Below the pieces are notes generated by a model. The model was not told the DNA's origin. It did not search any database and saw only the letters and a program-made list of their open reading frames with translations. Below are positions 22,301 to 36,100 of a stretch of DNA of 64,000 nucleotides, one piece after another (within the stretch, counting starts at the first letter, position 1; every line of letters starts with the position of its first letter). The DNA is taken from the NCBI GenBank assembly GCA_033782935.1, contig JAWQEG010001220.1:3038001-3102000 (forward strand). The letters run 5' to 3'. The translations under genes and the position numbers were made by a program. This DNA comes from Petrolisthes cinctipes. Lineage: Eukaryota > Arthropoda > Malacostraca > Decapoda > Porcellanidae.

Positions 22301-25300
22301 ACTCCGTGTTAGAGTATTTTCAAAATTCAGGCCCAAAACATGCTGAAAATCGATATTTTTGGTGCCCAAAGTCAATATGTGCATATATCTTCTGTACCCG
22401 TTTATATCTCAAATTCAGGCTCAAAACACCCGAAAATTCAATGTTTTGGGGTCCCAGAAGCAATCTGTACAGTGATAGAATATTTTCAAAATATAGGCTA
22501 AAAACATGCTAAAAATCGATTTTTTAGGTGCCAAAAAATCGATATCTCAAATTCAGTCCCAAAACACCCGAAAATTCGATATTTAGAGGTCCCAGAAGGT
22601 ATCTGTACATGCCTATTCCGTGTTAGAGTATTTTCAAAATACAGGCCAAAAACATACTGAAAATCGATCTTTTAGGTGCCCAAAAGTCGATATGTGCATG
22701 CATCTTCTGTACCCGTTTATTTCTCAAATTCTGGCCCTAAACACCCGAAAATTCGATATTTTGGGGTCCCAGAAGCGATCTGTACATTCTTACTCCGTGT
22801 TAGAGTATTTTCAAAATACAGGCTAAAAACATACTGAAAATCGATCTTTTAGGTGCCCAAAAGTCGATATGTGCATGCATCTTCTGTACCCGTTTATATC
22901 TCAAATTCTGGCCCTAAACACCCGAAAACTCGATATTTTGGGGTCCCAGAAGCGATCTGTACATGCCTACTCAGTGCTAGAATATTTTCAAAATATAGGC
23001 TAAAAACATGCTAAAAATCGATCTTTTAGGTGCCAAAAAGTCGATATCTCAAATTCAGTCCCAAAACACCCGAAAATTCGATATTTAGGGGTCCCAGAAG
23101 CGATCTGTACATGCCTACTCCGTGTTAGAGTATTTTCAAAATACATGCTCAAAACATACTGAAAATCGATCTTTTAGGTGCACAAAAGTCGATATGTGCA
23201 TACATCTTCAGTACCCGTTTATATCTCAAATTCAGGCTCAAAACACCCGAAAATTCAATATTTTGGGGTCCCAGAAGCAATCTGTACATGCCTACTCAGT
23301 GTTAGAGTATTTTCAAAATACAGGCCCAAAACATGCTGAAAATCGATATTTTAGATGCCCAAAGTCAATATGTGCATGTATCTTCTGTACCCGTTTATAT
23401 CTCAAATTCAGGCTCAAAACACCCGAAAATTCAATATTTTGGGGTCCCAGAAGCAATCTGTACATGCCTACTCAGTGCTAGAATATTTTCAAAATATAGG
23501 CTAAAAACATGCTAAAAATCGATCTTTTAGGTGCCAAAAAGTCGATATCTCAAATTCAGTCCCAAAACACCCGAAAATTCGATATTTAGAGGTCACAGAA
23601 GCGATCTGTACATGCCTACTCCGTGTTAGAGTAATTTCAAAATTCAGGCCCCAAACATGCTGAAAATCGATATTTTTGGTGCCCAAAGTCAATATGTGCA
23701 TGTATCTTCTGTACCCGTTTATATCTCAAATTCAGGCTCAAAACACCCGAAAATTCAATATTTTGGGGTCCCAGAAGCAATCTGTACATGCCTACTCAGT
23801 GTTAGAGTATTTTCAAAATACAGGCCCAAAACATGCTGAAAATCGATATTTTTGATGCCCAAAGTCAATATGTGCATGTATCTTCTGTACCCGTTTATAT
23901 CTCAAATTCAGGCTCAATAAACCCGAAAATTCAATATTTTGGGGTCCCAGAAGCAATCTGTACATGCCTACACAGTGCTAGAATGTTTTCAAAATATAAA
24001 CTAAAAACATGCTAAAAATCGACATTTTAGGTGCCAAAAAATCGATATATCAAATTCAGTCCCAAAACACCCGAAAATTCGATATTTAGAGGTCCCAGAA
24101 GGTATCTGTACATGCCTACTCCGTGTTAGAGTATTTTTCAAATACAGGCCAAAAACATAATGAAAATCGATCTTTTAGGTGCCCAAAAGTCGATATGTGC
24201 ATGCATCTTCTGTACCCGTTTATATCTCAAATTCTGGCCCTAAACACCCGAAAATTCGATATTTTGGGGTCCCAGAAGCGATCTGTACATGCCTACTCCG
24301 TGTTAGAGTATTTTCAAAATTCAGGCCCCAAACATGCTGAAAATCGATATTTTTGGTGCCCAAAGTCAATATGTGCATGTATCTTCTGTACCCGTTTATA
24401 TCTCAAATTCAGGCTCAAAACACCCGAAAATTCAATATTTTGGGGTCCCAGAAGCAATCTGTACATGCCAACTCAGTGCTAGAATATTTTCAAAATATAG
24501 GCTAAAAACATGCTAAAAATCGATCTTTTAGGTGCCAAAAATTCGATATCTCAAATTCAGTCCCAAAACACCCGAAAATTCGATATTTAGGGGTCCCAGA
24601 AGCGATCTGTACATGCCTACTCCGTGTTAGAGTATTTTCAAAATACATGTTCAAAACATACTGAAAATCGATCTTTTAGGTGCACAAAAGTCGATATGTG
24701 CATGCATCTTCAGTACCCGTTTAGACCTCAAATTCAGGCTCAAAACACCCGAAAATTCAATATTTTGGGGTCCCAGAAGCAATCTGTACATGCCTACTCA
24801 GTGTTAGAGTATTTTCAAAATACGGGCCCAAAACATGCTGAAAATCGATATTTTAGATGCCCAAAGTCAATATGTGCATGTATCTTCTGTACCCGTTTAT
24901 ATCTCAAATTCAGGCTCAAAACACCCGAAAATTCAATATTTTGGGGTCCCAGAAGCAATCTGTACATGCCTACACAGTGCTAGTATATTTTCAAAATATA
25001 GGCTAAAAACATGCTAAAAACTGACATTTTAGGTGCCAAAAAATCGATATCTCAAATTCAGTCCCAAAACACCCGAAAATTCGATATTTAGAGGTCCCAG
25101 AAGGTATCTGTACATGCCTACTCCGTGTTAGAGTATTTTCAAAATACAGGCCAAAAACATACGGAAAATCGATCTTTTAGGTGCCCAAAAGTCGATATGT
25201 GCATGCATCTTCTGTACCCGTTTATATCTCAAATTCTGGCCCTAAACACCCGAAAATTCGATATTTTGGGGTCCCAGAAGCGATCTGTACATGCCTACTC

Positions 25301-25783
25301 CGTGTTAGAGTATTTTCAAAATTCAGGCCCAAAACATGCTGAAAATCGATATTTTTGGTGCCCAAAGTCAATATGTGCATGTATCTTCTGTACCCGTTTA
25401 TATCTCAAATTCAGACTCAAAACACCCGAAAATTCAATATTTTGGGGTCCCAGAAGCAATCTGTACAGTGCTAGAATATTTTCAAAATATAGGCTAAAAA
25501 CATGCTAAAAATCGATCTTTTAGGTGCCAAAAAGTCGATATCTCAAATTCAGTCCCAAAACACCCGAAAATTCGATATTTAGGGGTCCCAGAAGCGATCT
25601 GTACATGCCTACTCCGTGTTAGAGTATTTTCAAAATACATGCTCAAAACATATTGAAAATCGATCTTTTAGGTGCACAAAAGTCGATATGTGCATGCATC
25701 TTCAGTACCCGTTTATATCTCAAATTCAGGCTCAAAACACCCGAAAATTCAATATTTTGGGGTCCCAGAAGCAATCTGTACAG

Positions 25784-27265
25784 TGCTAGAATATTTTCAA
25801 AATATAGGCTAAAAACATGCTAAAAATCGACATTTTAGGTGCCAAAAAATCGATATCTCAAATTCAGTCCCAAAACACCCGAAAATTCGATATTTAGAGG
25901 TCCCAGAAGGTATCTGTACATGCTTACTCCGTGTTAGAGTATTTTCAAAATACAGGCCAAAAACATACTGAAAATCGATCTTTTAGGTGCCCAAAAGTCG
26001 ATATGTGCATGCATCTTCTGTACCCGTTTATATCTCAAATTCTGGCCCTAAACACCCGAAAATACGATATTTTGGGGTCCCAGAAGCGATCTGTACATGC
26101 CTACTCCGTGTTAGAGTATTTTCAAAATTCAGGCCCAAAACATGCTGAAAATCGATATTTTAGATGCCCAAAGTCAATATGTGCATGTATCTTCTGTACC
26201 CGTTTATATCTCAAATTCAGGCTCAAAACACCCGAAAATTCAATATTTTGGGGTCCCAGAAGCAATCTGTACAGTGCTAGAATATTTTCAAAATATAGGC
26301 TAAAAACATGCTAAAAATCGACATTTTAGGTGCCAAAAAATCGATATCTCAAATTCAGTCCCAAAACACCCGAAAATTCGATATTTAGAGGTCCCAGAAG
26401 GTATCTATACATGCCTACTCCGTGATAGAGTATTTTCAAAATACAGGCCAAAAACATACTGAAAATCGATCTTTTAGGTGCCCAAAACTCGATATGTGCA
26501 TGCATCTTCTGTACCCGTTTATATCTCAAATTCTGGTCCTAAACACCCGAAAATTCGATATTTTGGGGTCCCAGAAGCGATCTGTACATGCCTACTCCGT
26601 GTTAGAGTATTTTCAAAATTCAGGCCCAAAACATGCTGAAAATCGATATTTTTGGTGCCCAAAGTCAATATGTGCATGTATCTTCTGTACCCGTTTATAT
26701 CTCAAATTCAGGCTCAAAAAACCCCAATATTCAATATTTTGGGGTCCCAGAAGCAATCTGTACAGTGCTAGAATATTTTCAAAATATAGGCTAAAAACAT
26801 GCTAAAAATCGATCTTTTAGGTGCCAAAAAGTCGATATCTCAAATTCAGTCCCAAAACACCCGAAAATTCGATATTTAGGTGTCCCAGAAGCGATCTGTA
26901 CATGCCTACTCCGTGTTAGAGTATTTTCAAAATACATGCTCAAAACATACTGAAAATCGATCTTTTAGGTGCACAAAAGTCGATATGTGCATGCATCTTC
27001 AGTACCCGTTTATATCTCAAATTCAGGCTCAAAACACCCAAAAATTCAATATTTTGGGGTCCCAGAAGCAATCTGTACATGCCTACTCAGTGTTAGAGTA
27101 TTTTCAAAATACAGGCCCAAAACATGCTGAAAATCGATATTTTAGATGCCCAAAGTCAATATGTGCATGTATCTTCTGTACCCGTTTATATCTCAAATTC
27201 ATGCTCAAAACACCCGAAAATTCAATATTTTGGGGTCCCAGAAGCAATCTGTACATGCCTACACA
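25784..27265 (+). repeat. Trimers following the 4794 bp duplication
   Basis: A starts are 25931, 26422 and 26913, spaced 491 bp. The first two trimers correspond to 12579 and 13070. The B start at 27090 leads to a C2 at 27266. GATATTTAGGTGTCCCAG at 26872-26889 is a private variant, as is the GTGATAG start of the A at 26422. Confidence 0.85.
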
Positions 27266-30200
27266 GTGCTAGAATATTTTCAAAATATAGGCTAAAAACA
27301 TGCTAAAAATCGACATTTTAGGTGCCAAAAAATCGATATCTCAAATTCAGTCCCAAAACACCCGAAAATTCGATATTTAGAGGTCCCAGAAGGTATTTGT
27401 ACATGCCTACTGCGTGTTAGAGTATTTTCAAAATACAGGCCAAAAACATACTGAAAATCGATCTTTTAGGTGCCCAAAAGTCGATATGTGCATGCATCTT
27501 CTGTACCCGTTTATATCTCAAATTCTGGCCCTAAACACCCGAAAATTCGATATTTTGGGGTCCCAGAAGCGATCTGTACATGCCTACTCCGTGTTAGAGT
27601 ATTTTCAAAATTCAGGCCCAAAACATGCTGAAAATCGATATTTTTGGTGCCCAAAGTCAATATGTGCATGTATCTTCTGTACCCGTTTATATCTCAAATT
27701 CAGGCTCAAAACACCCGAAAATTCAATATTTTGGGGTCCCAGAAGCAATCTGTACAGTGCTAGAATATTTTCAAAATATAGGCTAAAAACATGCTAAAAA
27801 TCGATCTTTTAGGTGCCAAAAATTCGATATCTCAAATTCAGTCCCAAAACACCCGAAAATTCGATATTTAGGGGTCCCAGAAGCGATCTGTACATGCCTA
27901 CTCCGTGTTAGAGTATTTTCAAAATACATGCTCAAAACATATTGAAAATCGATCTTTTAGGTGCACAGAAGTCGATATGTGCATGCATCTTCAGTACCCG
28001 TTTATATCTCAAATTCAGGCTCAAAACACCCGAAAATTCAATATTTTGGGGTCCCAGAAGCAATCTGTACATGCCTACTCATTGCTAGAATATTTTCAAA
28101 ATATAGGCTAAAAACATGCTAAAAATCGACATTTTAGGTGCCAAAAAATCGATATCTCAAATTCAGTCCCAAAACACCCGAAAATTCGATATTTAGAGGT
28201 CCCAGAAGGTATCTGTACATGCCTACTCCGTGTTAGAGTATTTTCAAAATACAGGCCAAAAACATACTGAAAATCGATCTTTTAGGTGCCCAGAAGTCGA
28301 TATGTGCATGCATCTTCTGTACCCGTTTATATCTCAAATTCTGGCCCTAAACACCCGAAAATTCGATATTTTGGGGTCCCAGAAGCGATCTGTACATGCC
28401 TACTCCGTGTTAGAGTATTTTCAAAATTCAGGCCCAAAACATGCTGAAAATCGATATTTTAGATGCCCAAAGTCAATATGTGCATGTATCTTCTGTACCC
28501 GTTTATATCTCAAATTCAGGCTCAAAACACCCGAAAATTCAATATTTTGGGGTCCCAGAAGCAATCTGTACAGTGCTAGAATATTTTCAAAATATAGGCT
28601 AAAAACATGCTAAAAATCGACATTTTAGGTGCCAAAAAATCGATATCTCAAATTCAGTCCCAAAACACCCGAAAATTCGATATTTTGGGGTCCAAGAAGC
28701 GATCTGTACATGACTACTCCGTGTTAGAGTATTTTCAAAATACATGCTCAAAACATACTGAAAATCGATCTTTTAGGTGCACAAAAGTCGATATGTGCAT
28801 GCATCTTCAGTACCCGTTTATATCTCAAATTCAGGCTCAAAACACCCGAAAATTCAATATTTTGGGGTCCCAGAAGCAATCTGTACATGCCTACACAGTG
28901 CTAGAATATTTTCAAAATATAGGCTAAAAACATGCTAAAAATCGACATTTTAGGTGCCAAAAAATCGATATCTCAAATTCAGTCCCAAAACACCCGAAAA
29001 TTCGATATTTAGAGGTCCCAGAAGGTATCTGTACATGCCTACTCCGTGTTAGAGTATTTTCAAAATACAGGCCAAAAACATACTGAAAATCGATCTTTTA
29101 GGTGCCCAAAAGTCGATATGTGCATGCATCTTCTGTACCCGTTTATATCTCAAATTCTGGCCCTAAACACCCGAAAACTCGATATTTTGGGGTCCCAGAA
29201 GCGATCTGTACATGCCTACTCCGTGTTAGAGTATTTTCAAAATTCAGGCCCAAAACATGCTGAAAATCGATATTTTTGGTGCCCAAAGTCAATATGTGCA
29301 TGTAACTTCTGTACCCGTTTATATCTCAAATTCAGGCTCAAAACACCCGAAAATTCAATATTTTGGGGTCCCAGAAGCAATCTGTACAGTGCTAGAATAT
29401 TTTCAAAATATAGGCTAAAAACATGCTAAAAATCGATCTTTTAGGTGCCAAAAAGTCGATATCTCAAATTCAGTCCCAAAACACCCGAAAATTCGATATT
29501 TAGGGGTCCCAGAAGCGATCTGTACATGCCAACTCCGTGTTAGAGTATTTTCAAAATACATGCTCAAAACATATTGAAAATCGATCTTTTAGGTGCACAA
29601 AAGTCGATATGTGCATGCATCTTCAGTACCCGTTTATATCTCAAATTCAGGCTCAAAACACCCGAAAATTCAATATTTTGGGGTCCCAGAAGCAATCTGT
29701 ACATGCCTACTCAGTGCTAGAATATTTTCAAAATATAGGCTAAAAACATGCTAAAAATCGACATTTTAGGTGCCAAAAAATCGATATCTCAAATTCAGTC
29801 CCAAAACACCCGAAAATTCAATATTTAGAGGTCCCAGAAGGTATCTGTACATGCCTACTCCGTGTTAGAGTATTTTCAAAATACAGGCCAAAAACATACT
29901 GAAAATCGATCTTTTAGGTGCCCAGAAGTCGATATGTGCATGCATCTTCTGTACCCGTTTATATCTCAAATTCTGGCCCTAAACACCCGAAAATTCGATA
30001 TTTTGGGGTCCCAGAAGCAATCTGTACATGCCTACTCCGTGTTAGAGTATTTTCAAAATTCAGGCCCAAAACATGCTGAAAATCGATATTTTAGATGCCC
30101 AAAGTCAATATGTGCATGTATCTTCTGTACCCGTTTATATCTCAAATTCAGGCTCAAAACACCCGAAAATTCAATATTTTGGGGTCCCAGAAGCAATCTG

Positions 30201-30312
30201 TACAGTGCTAGAATATTTTCAAAATATAGGCTAAAAACATGCTAAAAATCGACATTTTAGGTGCCAAAAAATCGATATCTCAAATTCAGTCCCAAAACAC
30301 CCGAAAATTCGA
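27266..30312 (+). repeat. Tandem duplication, period 1632 bp
   Basis: 27266 to about 28680 recurs at 28898 to about 30312. A starts run 27414, 27905, 28230, 28721 and then 29046, 29537, 29862, 30353, giving blocks of 491, 325, 491 and 325 bp, ten monomers in all. Both copies share GTGCCCAGAAGTCG (28287 and 29919). The copies differ at several positions, for example AACTCGATAT and GTAACTTC in the second copy, so they are older than the 4794 bp pair. Confidence 0.86.
28572..28720 (+). repeat. C2-like hybrid monomer with an A-type tail
   Basis: This C monomer keeps the 29 bp deletion and the CGACATT marker but ends ATTCGATATTTTGGGGTCC, the A2 form, instead of TTTAGAGGTCC. It continues AAGAAGCGATCTG and has a private ATGACTACTCC junction. 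A gene-conversion tract from A2 of about 20-40 bases would produce it. Confidence 0.8.
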
Positions 30313-30352
30313 TATTTAGAGGTCCCAAAAGGTATCTGTACATGCCTACTCC

Positions 30353-33190
30353 GTGTTAGAGTATTTTCAAAATACAGGCCAAAAACATACTGAAAATCGA
30401 TCTTTTAGGTGCCCAAAAGTCGATATGTGCATGCATCTTCTGTACCCGTTTATATCTCAAATTCTGGCCCTAAACACCCGAAAATTCGATATTTTGGGGT
30501 CCCAGAAGCGATCTGTACATGCCTACTCCGTGTTAGAGTATTTTCAAAATTCAGGCCCAAAACATGCTGAAAATCGATATTTTTGGTGCCCAAAGTCAAT
30601 ATGTGCATGTATCTTCTGTACCCGTTTATATCTCAAATTCAGGCTCAAAACACCCGAAAATTCAATATTTTGGGGTCCCAGAAGCAATCTGTACAGTGCT
30701 AGAATATTTTCAAAATATAGGCTAAAAACATGCTAAAAATCGATCTTTTAGGTGCCAAAAAATCGATATCTCAAATTCAGTCCCAAAACACCCGAAAATT
30801 CGATATTTAGAGGTCCCAGAAGGTATCTGTACATGCTTACTCCGTCTTAGAGTATTTTCAAAATACAGGCCAAAAACATACTGAAAATCGATCTTTTAGG
30901 TGCCCAAAAGTCGATATGTGCATGCATCTTCTGTACCCGTTTATATATCAAATTCTGGCCCTAAACACCCGAAAATTCGATATTTTGGGGTCCCAGAAGC
31001 GATCTGTACATGCCTACTCCGTGTTTCAGTATTTTCAAAATTCAGGCCCCAAACATGCTGAAAATCGATATTTTTGGTGCCCAAAGTCAATATGTGCATG
31101 TATCTTCTGTACCCGTTTATATCTCAAATTCAGGCTCAAAACACCCGAAAATTCAATATTTTGGGGTCCCAGAAGCAATCTGTACATGCCTACTCAGTGC
31201 TAGAATATTTTCAAAAAATAGGCTAAAAACATGCTAAAAATCGATCTTTTAGGTGCCAAAAAGTCGATATCTCAAATTCAGTCCCAAAACACCCGAAAAT
31301 TCGATATTTAGGGGTCCCAGAAGCGATCTGTACATGCCTACTCCGTGTTAGAGTATTTTCAAAATACATGCTCAAAAACATACTGAAAATCGATCTTTTA
31401 GGTGCACAAAAGTCGATATGTGCATGCATCTTCAGTACCCGTTTATATCTCAAATTCAGGCTCAAAACACACGAAAATTCTATATTTTAGGGTCCCAGAA
31501 GCAATCTGTACATGCCTACTCAGTGTTAGAGCATTTTCAAAATACAGGCCCAAAACATGCTGAAAATCGATATTTTAGATGCCCAAAGTCAATATGTGCA
31601 TGTATCTTCTGTACCCGTTTATATCTCAAATTCAGGCTCAAAACACCCTAAAATTCAATATTTTGGGGTCCCAGAAGCAATCTGTACATGCCTACTCAGT
31701 GCTAGTATATATTCAAAATATAGGCTAAAAACATGCTAAAAATCGATCTTTTAGGTGCCAAAAAGTCGATATCTCAAATTCAGTCCCAAAACACCCGAAA
31801 ATTCGATATTTAGGGGTCCCAGAAGCGATCTGTACATGCCTACTCCGTGTTAGAGTATTTTCAAAATACATGCTCAAAACATACTGAAAATCGATCTTTT
31901 AGGTGCACAAAAGTCGATATGTGCATGCATCTTCAGTACCCGTTTATATCTCAAATTCAGGCTCAAAACACCCGAAAATTCAATATTTTGGGGTCCCAGA
32001 AGCAATCTGTACATGCCTACTCAGTGTTAGAGTATTTTCAAAATACAGGCCCAAAACATGCTGAAAATCGATATTTTAGATGCCCAAAGTCAATAAGTGC
32101 ATGTATCTTCTGTACCCGTTTATATCTCAAATTCAGGCACAAAACACCCGAAAATTCAATATTTTGGGGTCCCAGAAGCAATCTGTACATGCCTACACAG
32201 TGCTAGAATATTTTCAAAATATAGGCTAAAAACATGCTAAAAATCGACATTTTAGGTGCCAAAAAATCGATATCTCAAATTCAGTCCCAAAACAACCGAA
32301 AATTCGATATTTAGAGGTCCCAGAAGGTATCTGTACATGCCTACTCCGTGTTAGAGTATTTTCAAAATACAGGCCAAAAACATACTGAAAATCGATCTTT
32401 TAGGTGCCCAAAAGTCGATATGTGCATGCATCTTCTGTACCCGTTTATATCTCAAATTCTGGCACTAAACACCCGAAAATTCGATATTTTGGGGTCCCAG
32501 AAGCGATCTGTACATGCCTACTCCGTGTTAGAGTATTTTCAAAATTCAGGCCCAAAACATGCTGAAAATCGATATTTTTGGTGCCCAAAGTCAATATGTG
32601 CATGTATCTTCTGTACCCGTTTATATCTCAAATTCAGGCTCAAAACACCCGAATTTCAATATTTTGGGGTCCCAGAAGCAATCTGTACAGTGCTAGAATA
32701 TTTTCAAAATATAGGCTAAAAACATGCTAAAAATCGATCTTTTAGGTGCCAAAAAGGCGATATCTCAAATTCAGTCCCAAAACACCCGAAAATTCGATAT
32801 TTAGGGGTCCCAGAAGCGATCTGTACATGCCTACTCCGTGTTAGAGTATTTTCAAAATACATGCTGAAAACATACTGAAAATCGATCTTTTAGGTGCACA
32901 AAAGTCGATATGTGCATGCATCTTCAGGACCCGTTCATATCTCAATTTCAGGCTCAAAACACCCGAAAATTCAATATTTTGGGGTCCCAGAAGCAATCTG
33001 TACATGCCTACTCTGTGTTAGAGTATTTTCAAAATACAGGCATAAAACATGCTGAAAATCGATATTTTAGATGCCCAAAGTCAATATGTGCATGTATATT
33101 CTGTACCCGTTTATATCTCAAATTCAGGCTCAAAACACCCGAAAATTCAATATTTTGGGGTCCCAGAAGCAATCTGTACATGCCTACACA
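30353..33190 (+). repeat. Trimers of 491-502 bp
   Basis: A starts are 30353, 30844 (CCGTCTTAG), 31345, 31847, 32348 and 32838. Single-base indels alter two units: CTCAAAAACATAC adds a base near 31375, making 502 bp, and CCCGAATTTCAATATT near 32650 loses one, making 490 bp. From 32348 the sequence is paired with 37741 onward. Confidence 0.85.
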
Positions 33191-36100
33191 GTGCTAGAAT
33201 ATTTTCAAAATATAGGCTAAAAACATGCTAAAAATCGACATTTTAGGTGCCAAAAAATCGATATCTCAAATTCAGTCCCAAAACACCCGAAAATTCGATA
33301 TTTAGAGGTCCCAAAAGGTATCTGTACATGCCTACTCCGTGTTAGAGTATTTTCAAAATTTAGGCCCAAAACATGCTGAAAATCGATATTTTTGGTGCCC
33401 AAATTCAATATGTGCATGTATCTTTTGTACCCGTTTATATCTCAAATTCAGGCTTAAAACACCCGAAAATTCAATATTTTGGGGTCCCAGAAGCAATCTG
33501 TACAGTGCTAGAATATTTTCAAAATATAGGCTAAAAACATGCTAAATATCGATCTTTTAGGTGCCAAAAAGTCGATATCTCAAATTCAGTCCCAAAACAC
33601 CCGAAAATTCGATATTTAGGGGTCCCAGAAGCGATCTGTACATGCCTACTCCGTGTTAGAGTATTTTCAAAATACATGCTGAAAACATACTGAAAATCGA
33701 TCTTTTAGGTGCACAAAAGTCGATATGTGCATGCATCTTCAGTACCCGTTTATATCTCAAATTCAGGCTCAAAACACCCGAAAATTCAATATTTTGGGGT
33801 CCCAGATGCAATCTGTACATGCCTATTCAGTGTTAGAGTGTTTTCAAATTACAGGCCCAAAACATGCTGAAAATCGATATTTTAGATGCCCAAAGTCAAT
33901 ATGTGCATGTATCTTCTGTACCCGTTTATATCTCAAATTCAGGCTCAAAACACCCGAAAATTCAATATTTTGGGGTCCCAGAAGCAATCTGTACATGCCT
34001 ACTCAGTGCTAGAATATTTTCAAAATATAGGCTAAAAACATGCTAAATATCGATCTTTTAGGTGCCAAAAAGTCGATATCTCAAATTCAGTCCCAAAACA
34101 CCCGAAAATTCGATATTTAGGGGTCCCAGAAGCGATCTGTACATGCCTACTCCGTGTTAGAGTATTTTCAAAATACATGCTCAAAACATACTGAAAATCG
34201 ATCTTTTAGGTGCACAAAAGTCGATATGTGCATGCATCTTCAGTACCCGTTTATATCTCAAATTCAGGCTCAAAACACCCGAAAATTCAATATTTTGGGG
34301 TCCCAGATGCAATCTGTACATGCCTACTCAGTGCTAGAATATTTTCAAAATATAGGCTAAAAACATGCTAAATATCGATCTTTTAGGTGCCAAAAAGTCG
34401 ATATCTCAAATTCAGTCCCAAAACACCCGAAAATTCGATATTTAGGGGTCCCAGAAGCGATCTGTACATGCCTACTCCGTGTTAGAGTATTTTCAAAATA
34501 CATGCTCAAAACATATTGAAAATCGATCTTTTAGGTGCACAAAAGTCGATATGTGCATGCATCTTCAGTACCCGTTTATATCTCAAATTCAGGCTCAAAA
34601 CACCCGAAAATTCAATATTTTGGGGTCCCAAATGCAATCTGTACATGCCTACTCAGTGTTAGAGTGTTTTCAAATTACAGGCCCAAAACATGCTGAAAAT
34701 CGATATTTTAGATGCCCAAAGTCAATATGTGCATGTATCTTCTGTAGCCGTTTATATCTCAAATTCAGGCTCAAAACACCCGAAAATTCAATATTTTGGG
34801 GTCCCAGAAGCAATCTGTACAGTGCTAGAATATTTTCAAAATATAGGCTAAAAACATGCTAAAAATCGACATTTTAGGTGCCAAAAAATCGATATCTCAA
34901 ATTCAGTCCCAAAACACCCGAAAATTCGATATTTAGAGGTCCCAAAAGGTATCTGTACATGCCTACTCCGTGTTAGAGTATTTTCAAAATTCAGGCCCAA
35001 AACATGCTGAAAATCGATATTTTTGGTGCCCAAAGTCAATATGTGCATGTATCTTTTGTACCCGTTTATATCTCAAATTCAGGCTTAAAACACCCGAAAA
35101 TTCAATATTTTGGGGTCCCAGAAGCAATCTGTACAGTGCTAGAATATTTTCAAAATATAGGCTAAAAACATGCTAAATATCGATCTTTTAGGTGCCAAAA
35201 AGTCGATATCTCAAATTCAGTCCCAAAACACCCGAAAATTCGATATTTAGGGGTCCCAGAAGCGATCTGTACATGCCTACTCCGTGTTAGAGTATTTTCA
35301 AAATACATGCTGAAAACATACTGAAAATCGATCTTTTAGGTGCACAAAAGTCGATATGTGCATGCATCTTCAGTACCCTTTTATATCTCAAATTCAGGCT
35401 CAAAACACCCGAAAATTCAATATTTTGGGGTCCCAGATGCAATCTGTACATGCCTATTCAGTGTTAGAGTGTTTTCAAATTACAGGCCCAAAACATGCTG
35501 AAAATCGATATTTTAGATGCCCAAAGTCAATATGTGCATGTATCTTCTGTACCCGTTTATATCTCAAATTCAGGCTCAAAACACCCGAAAATTCAATATT
35601 TTGGGGTCCCAGAAGCAATCTGTACATGCCTACTCAGTGCTAGAATATTTTCAAAATATAGGCTAAAAACATGCTAAATATCGATCTTTTAGGTGCCAAA
35701 AAGTCGATATCTCAAATTCAGTCCCAAAACACCCGAAAATTCGATATTTAGGGGTCCCAGAAGCGATCTGTACATGCCTACTCCGTGTTAGAGTATTTTC
35801 AAAATACATGCTCAAAACATACTGAAAATCGATCTTTTAGGTGCACAAAAGTCGATATGTGCATGCATCTTCAGTACCCGTTTATATCTCAAATTCAGGC
35901 TCAAAACACCCGAAAATTCAATATTTTGGGGTCCCAGATGCAATCTGTACATGCCTACTCAGTGCTAGAATATTTTCAAAATATAGGCTAAAAACATGCT
36001 AAATATCGATCTTTTAGGTGCCAAAAAGTCGATATCTCAAATTCAGTCCCAAAACACCCGAAAATTCGATATTTAGGGGTCCCAGAAGCGATCTGTACAT

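Larger units (their letters stand above)
15936..25783 (+). repeat. Tandem duplication, period 4794 bp, near-identical copies
   Basis: The segment 15936-20989 recurs at 20730-25783, about 2.05 copies of a 29-monomer unit. Reading both copies I noticed two single-base differences inside the block (16302 versus 21096 and 20279 versus 25073); the left boundary is set by a third at 15935 versus 20729, and the right by a 10 bp junction difference. The check was by eye and not exhaustive. Rare markers present in both include TTTTAGTTGCC, TTTTATGTGCC, GTGATAGAATA, GAATGTTTTC, ATATAAACTAA, GGTCACAGAAG and TTTTTCAAATAC. Each unit includes A-A-C and B-B-C blocks. Near-identity implies a very recent event or an assembly duplication. 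Confidence 0.93.
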
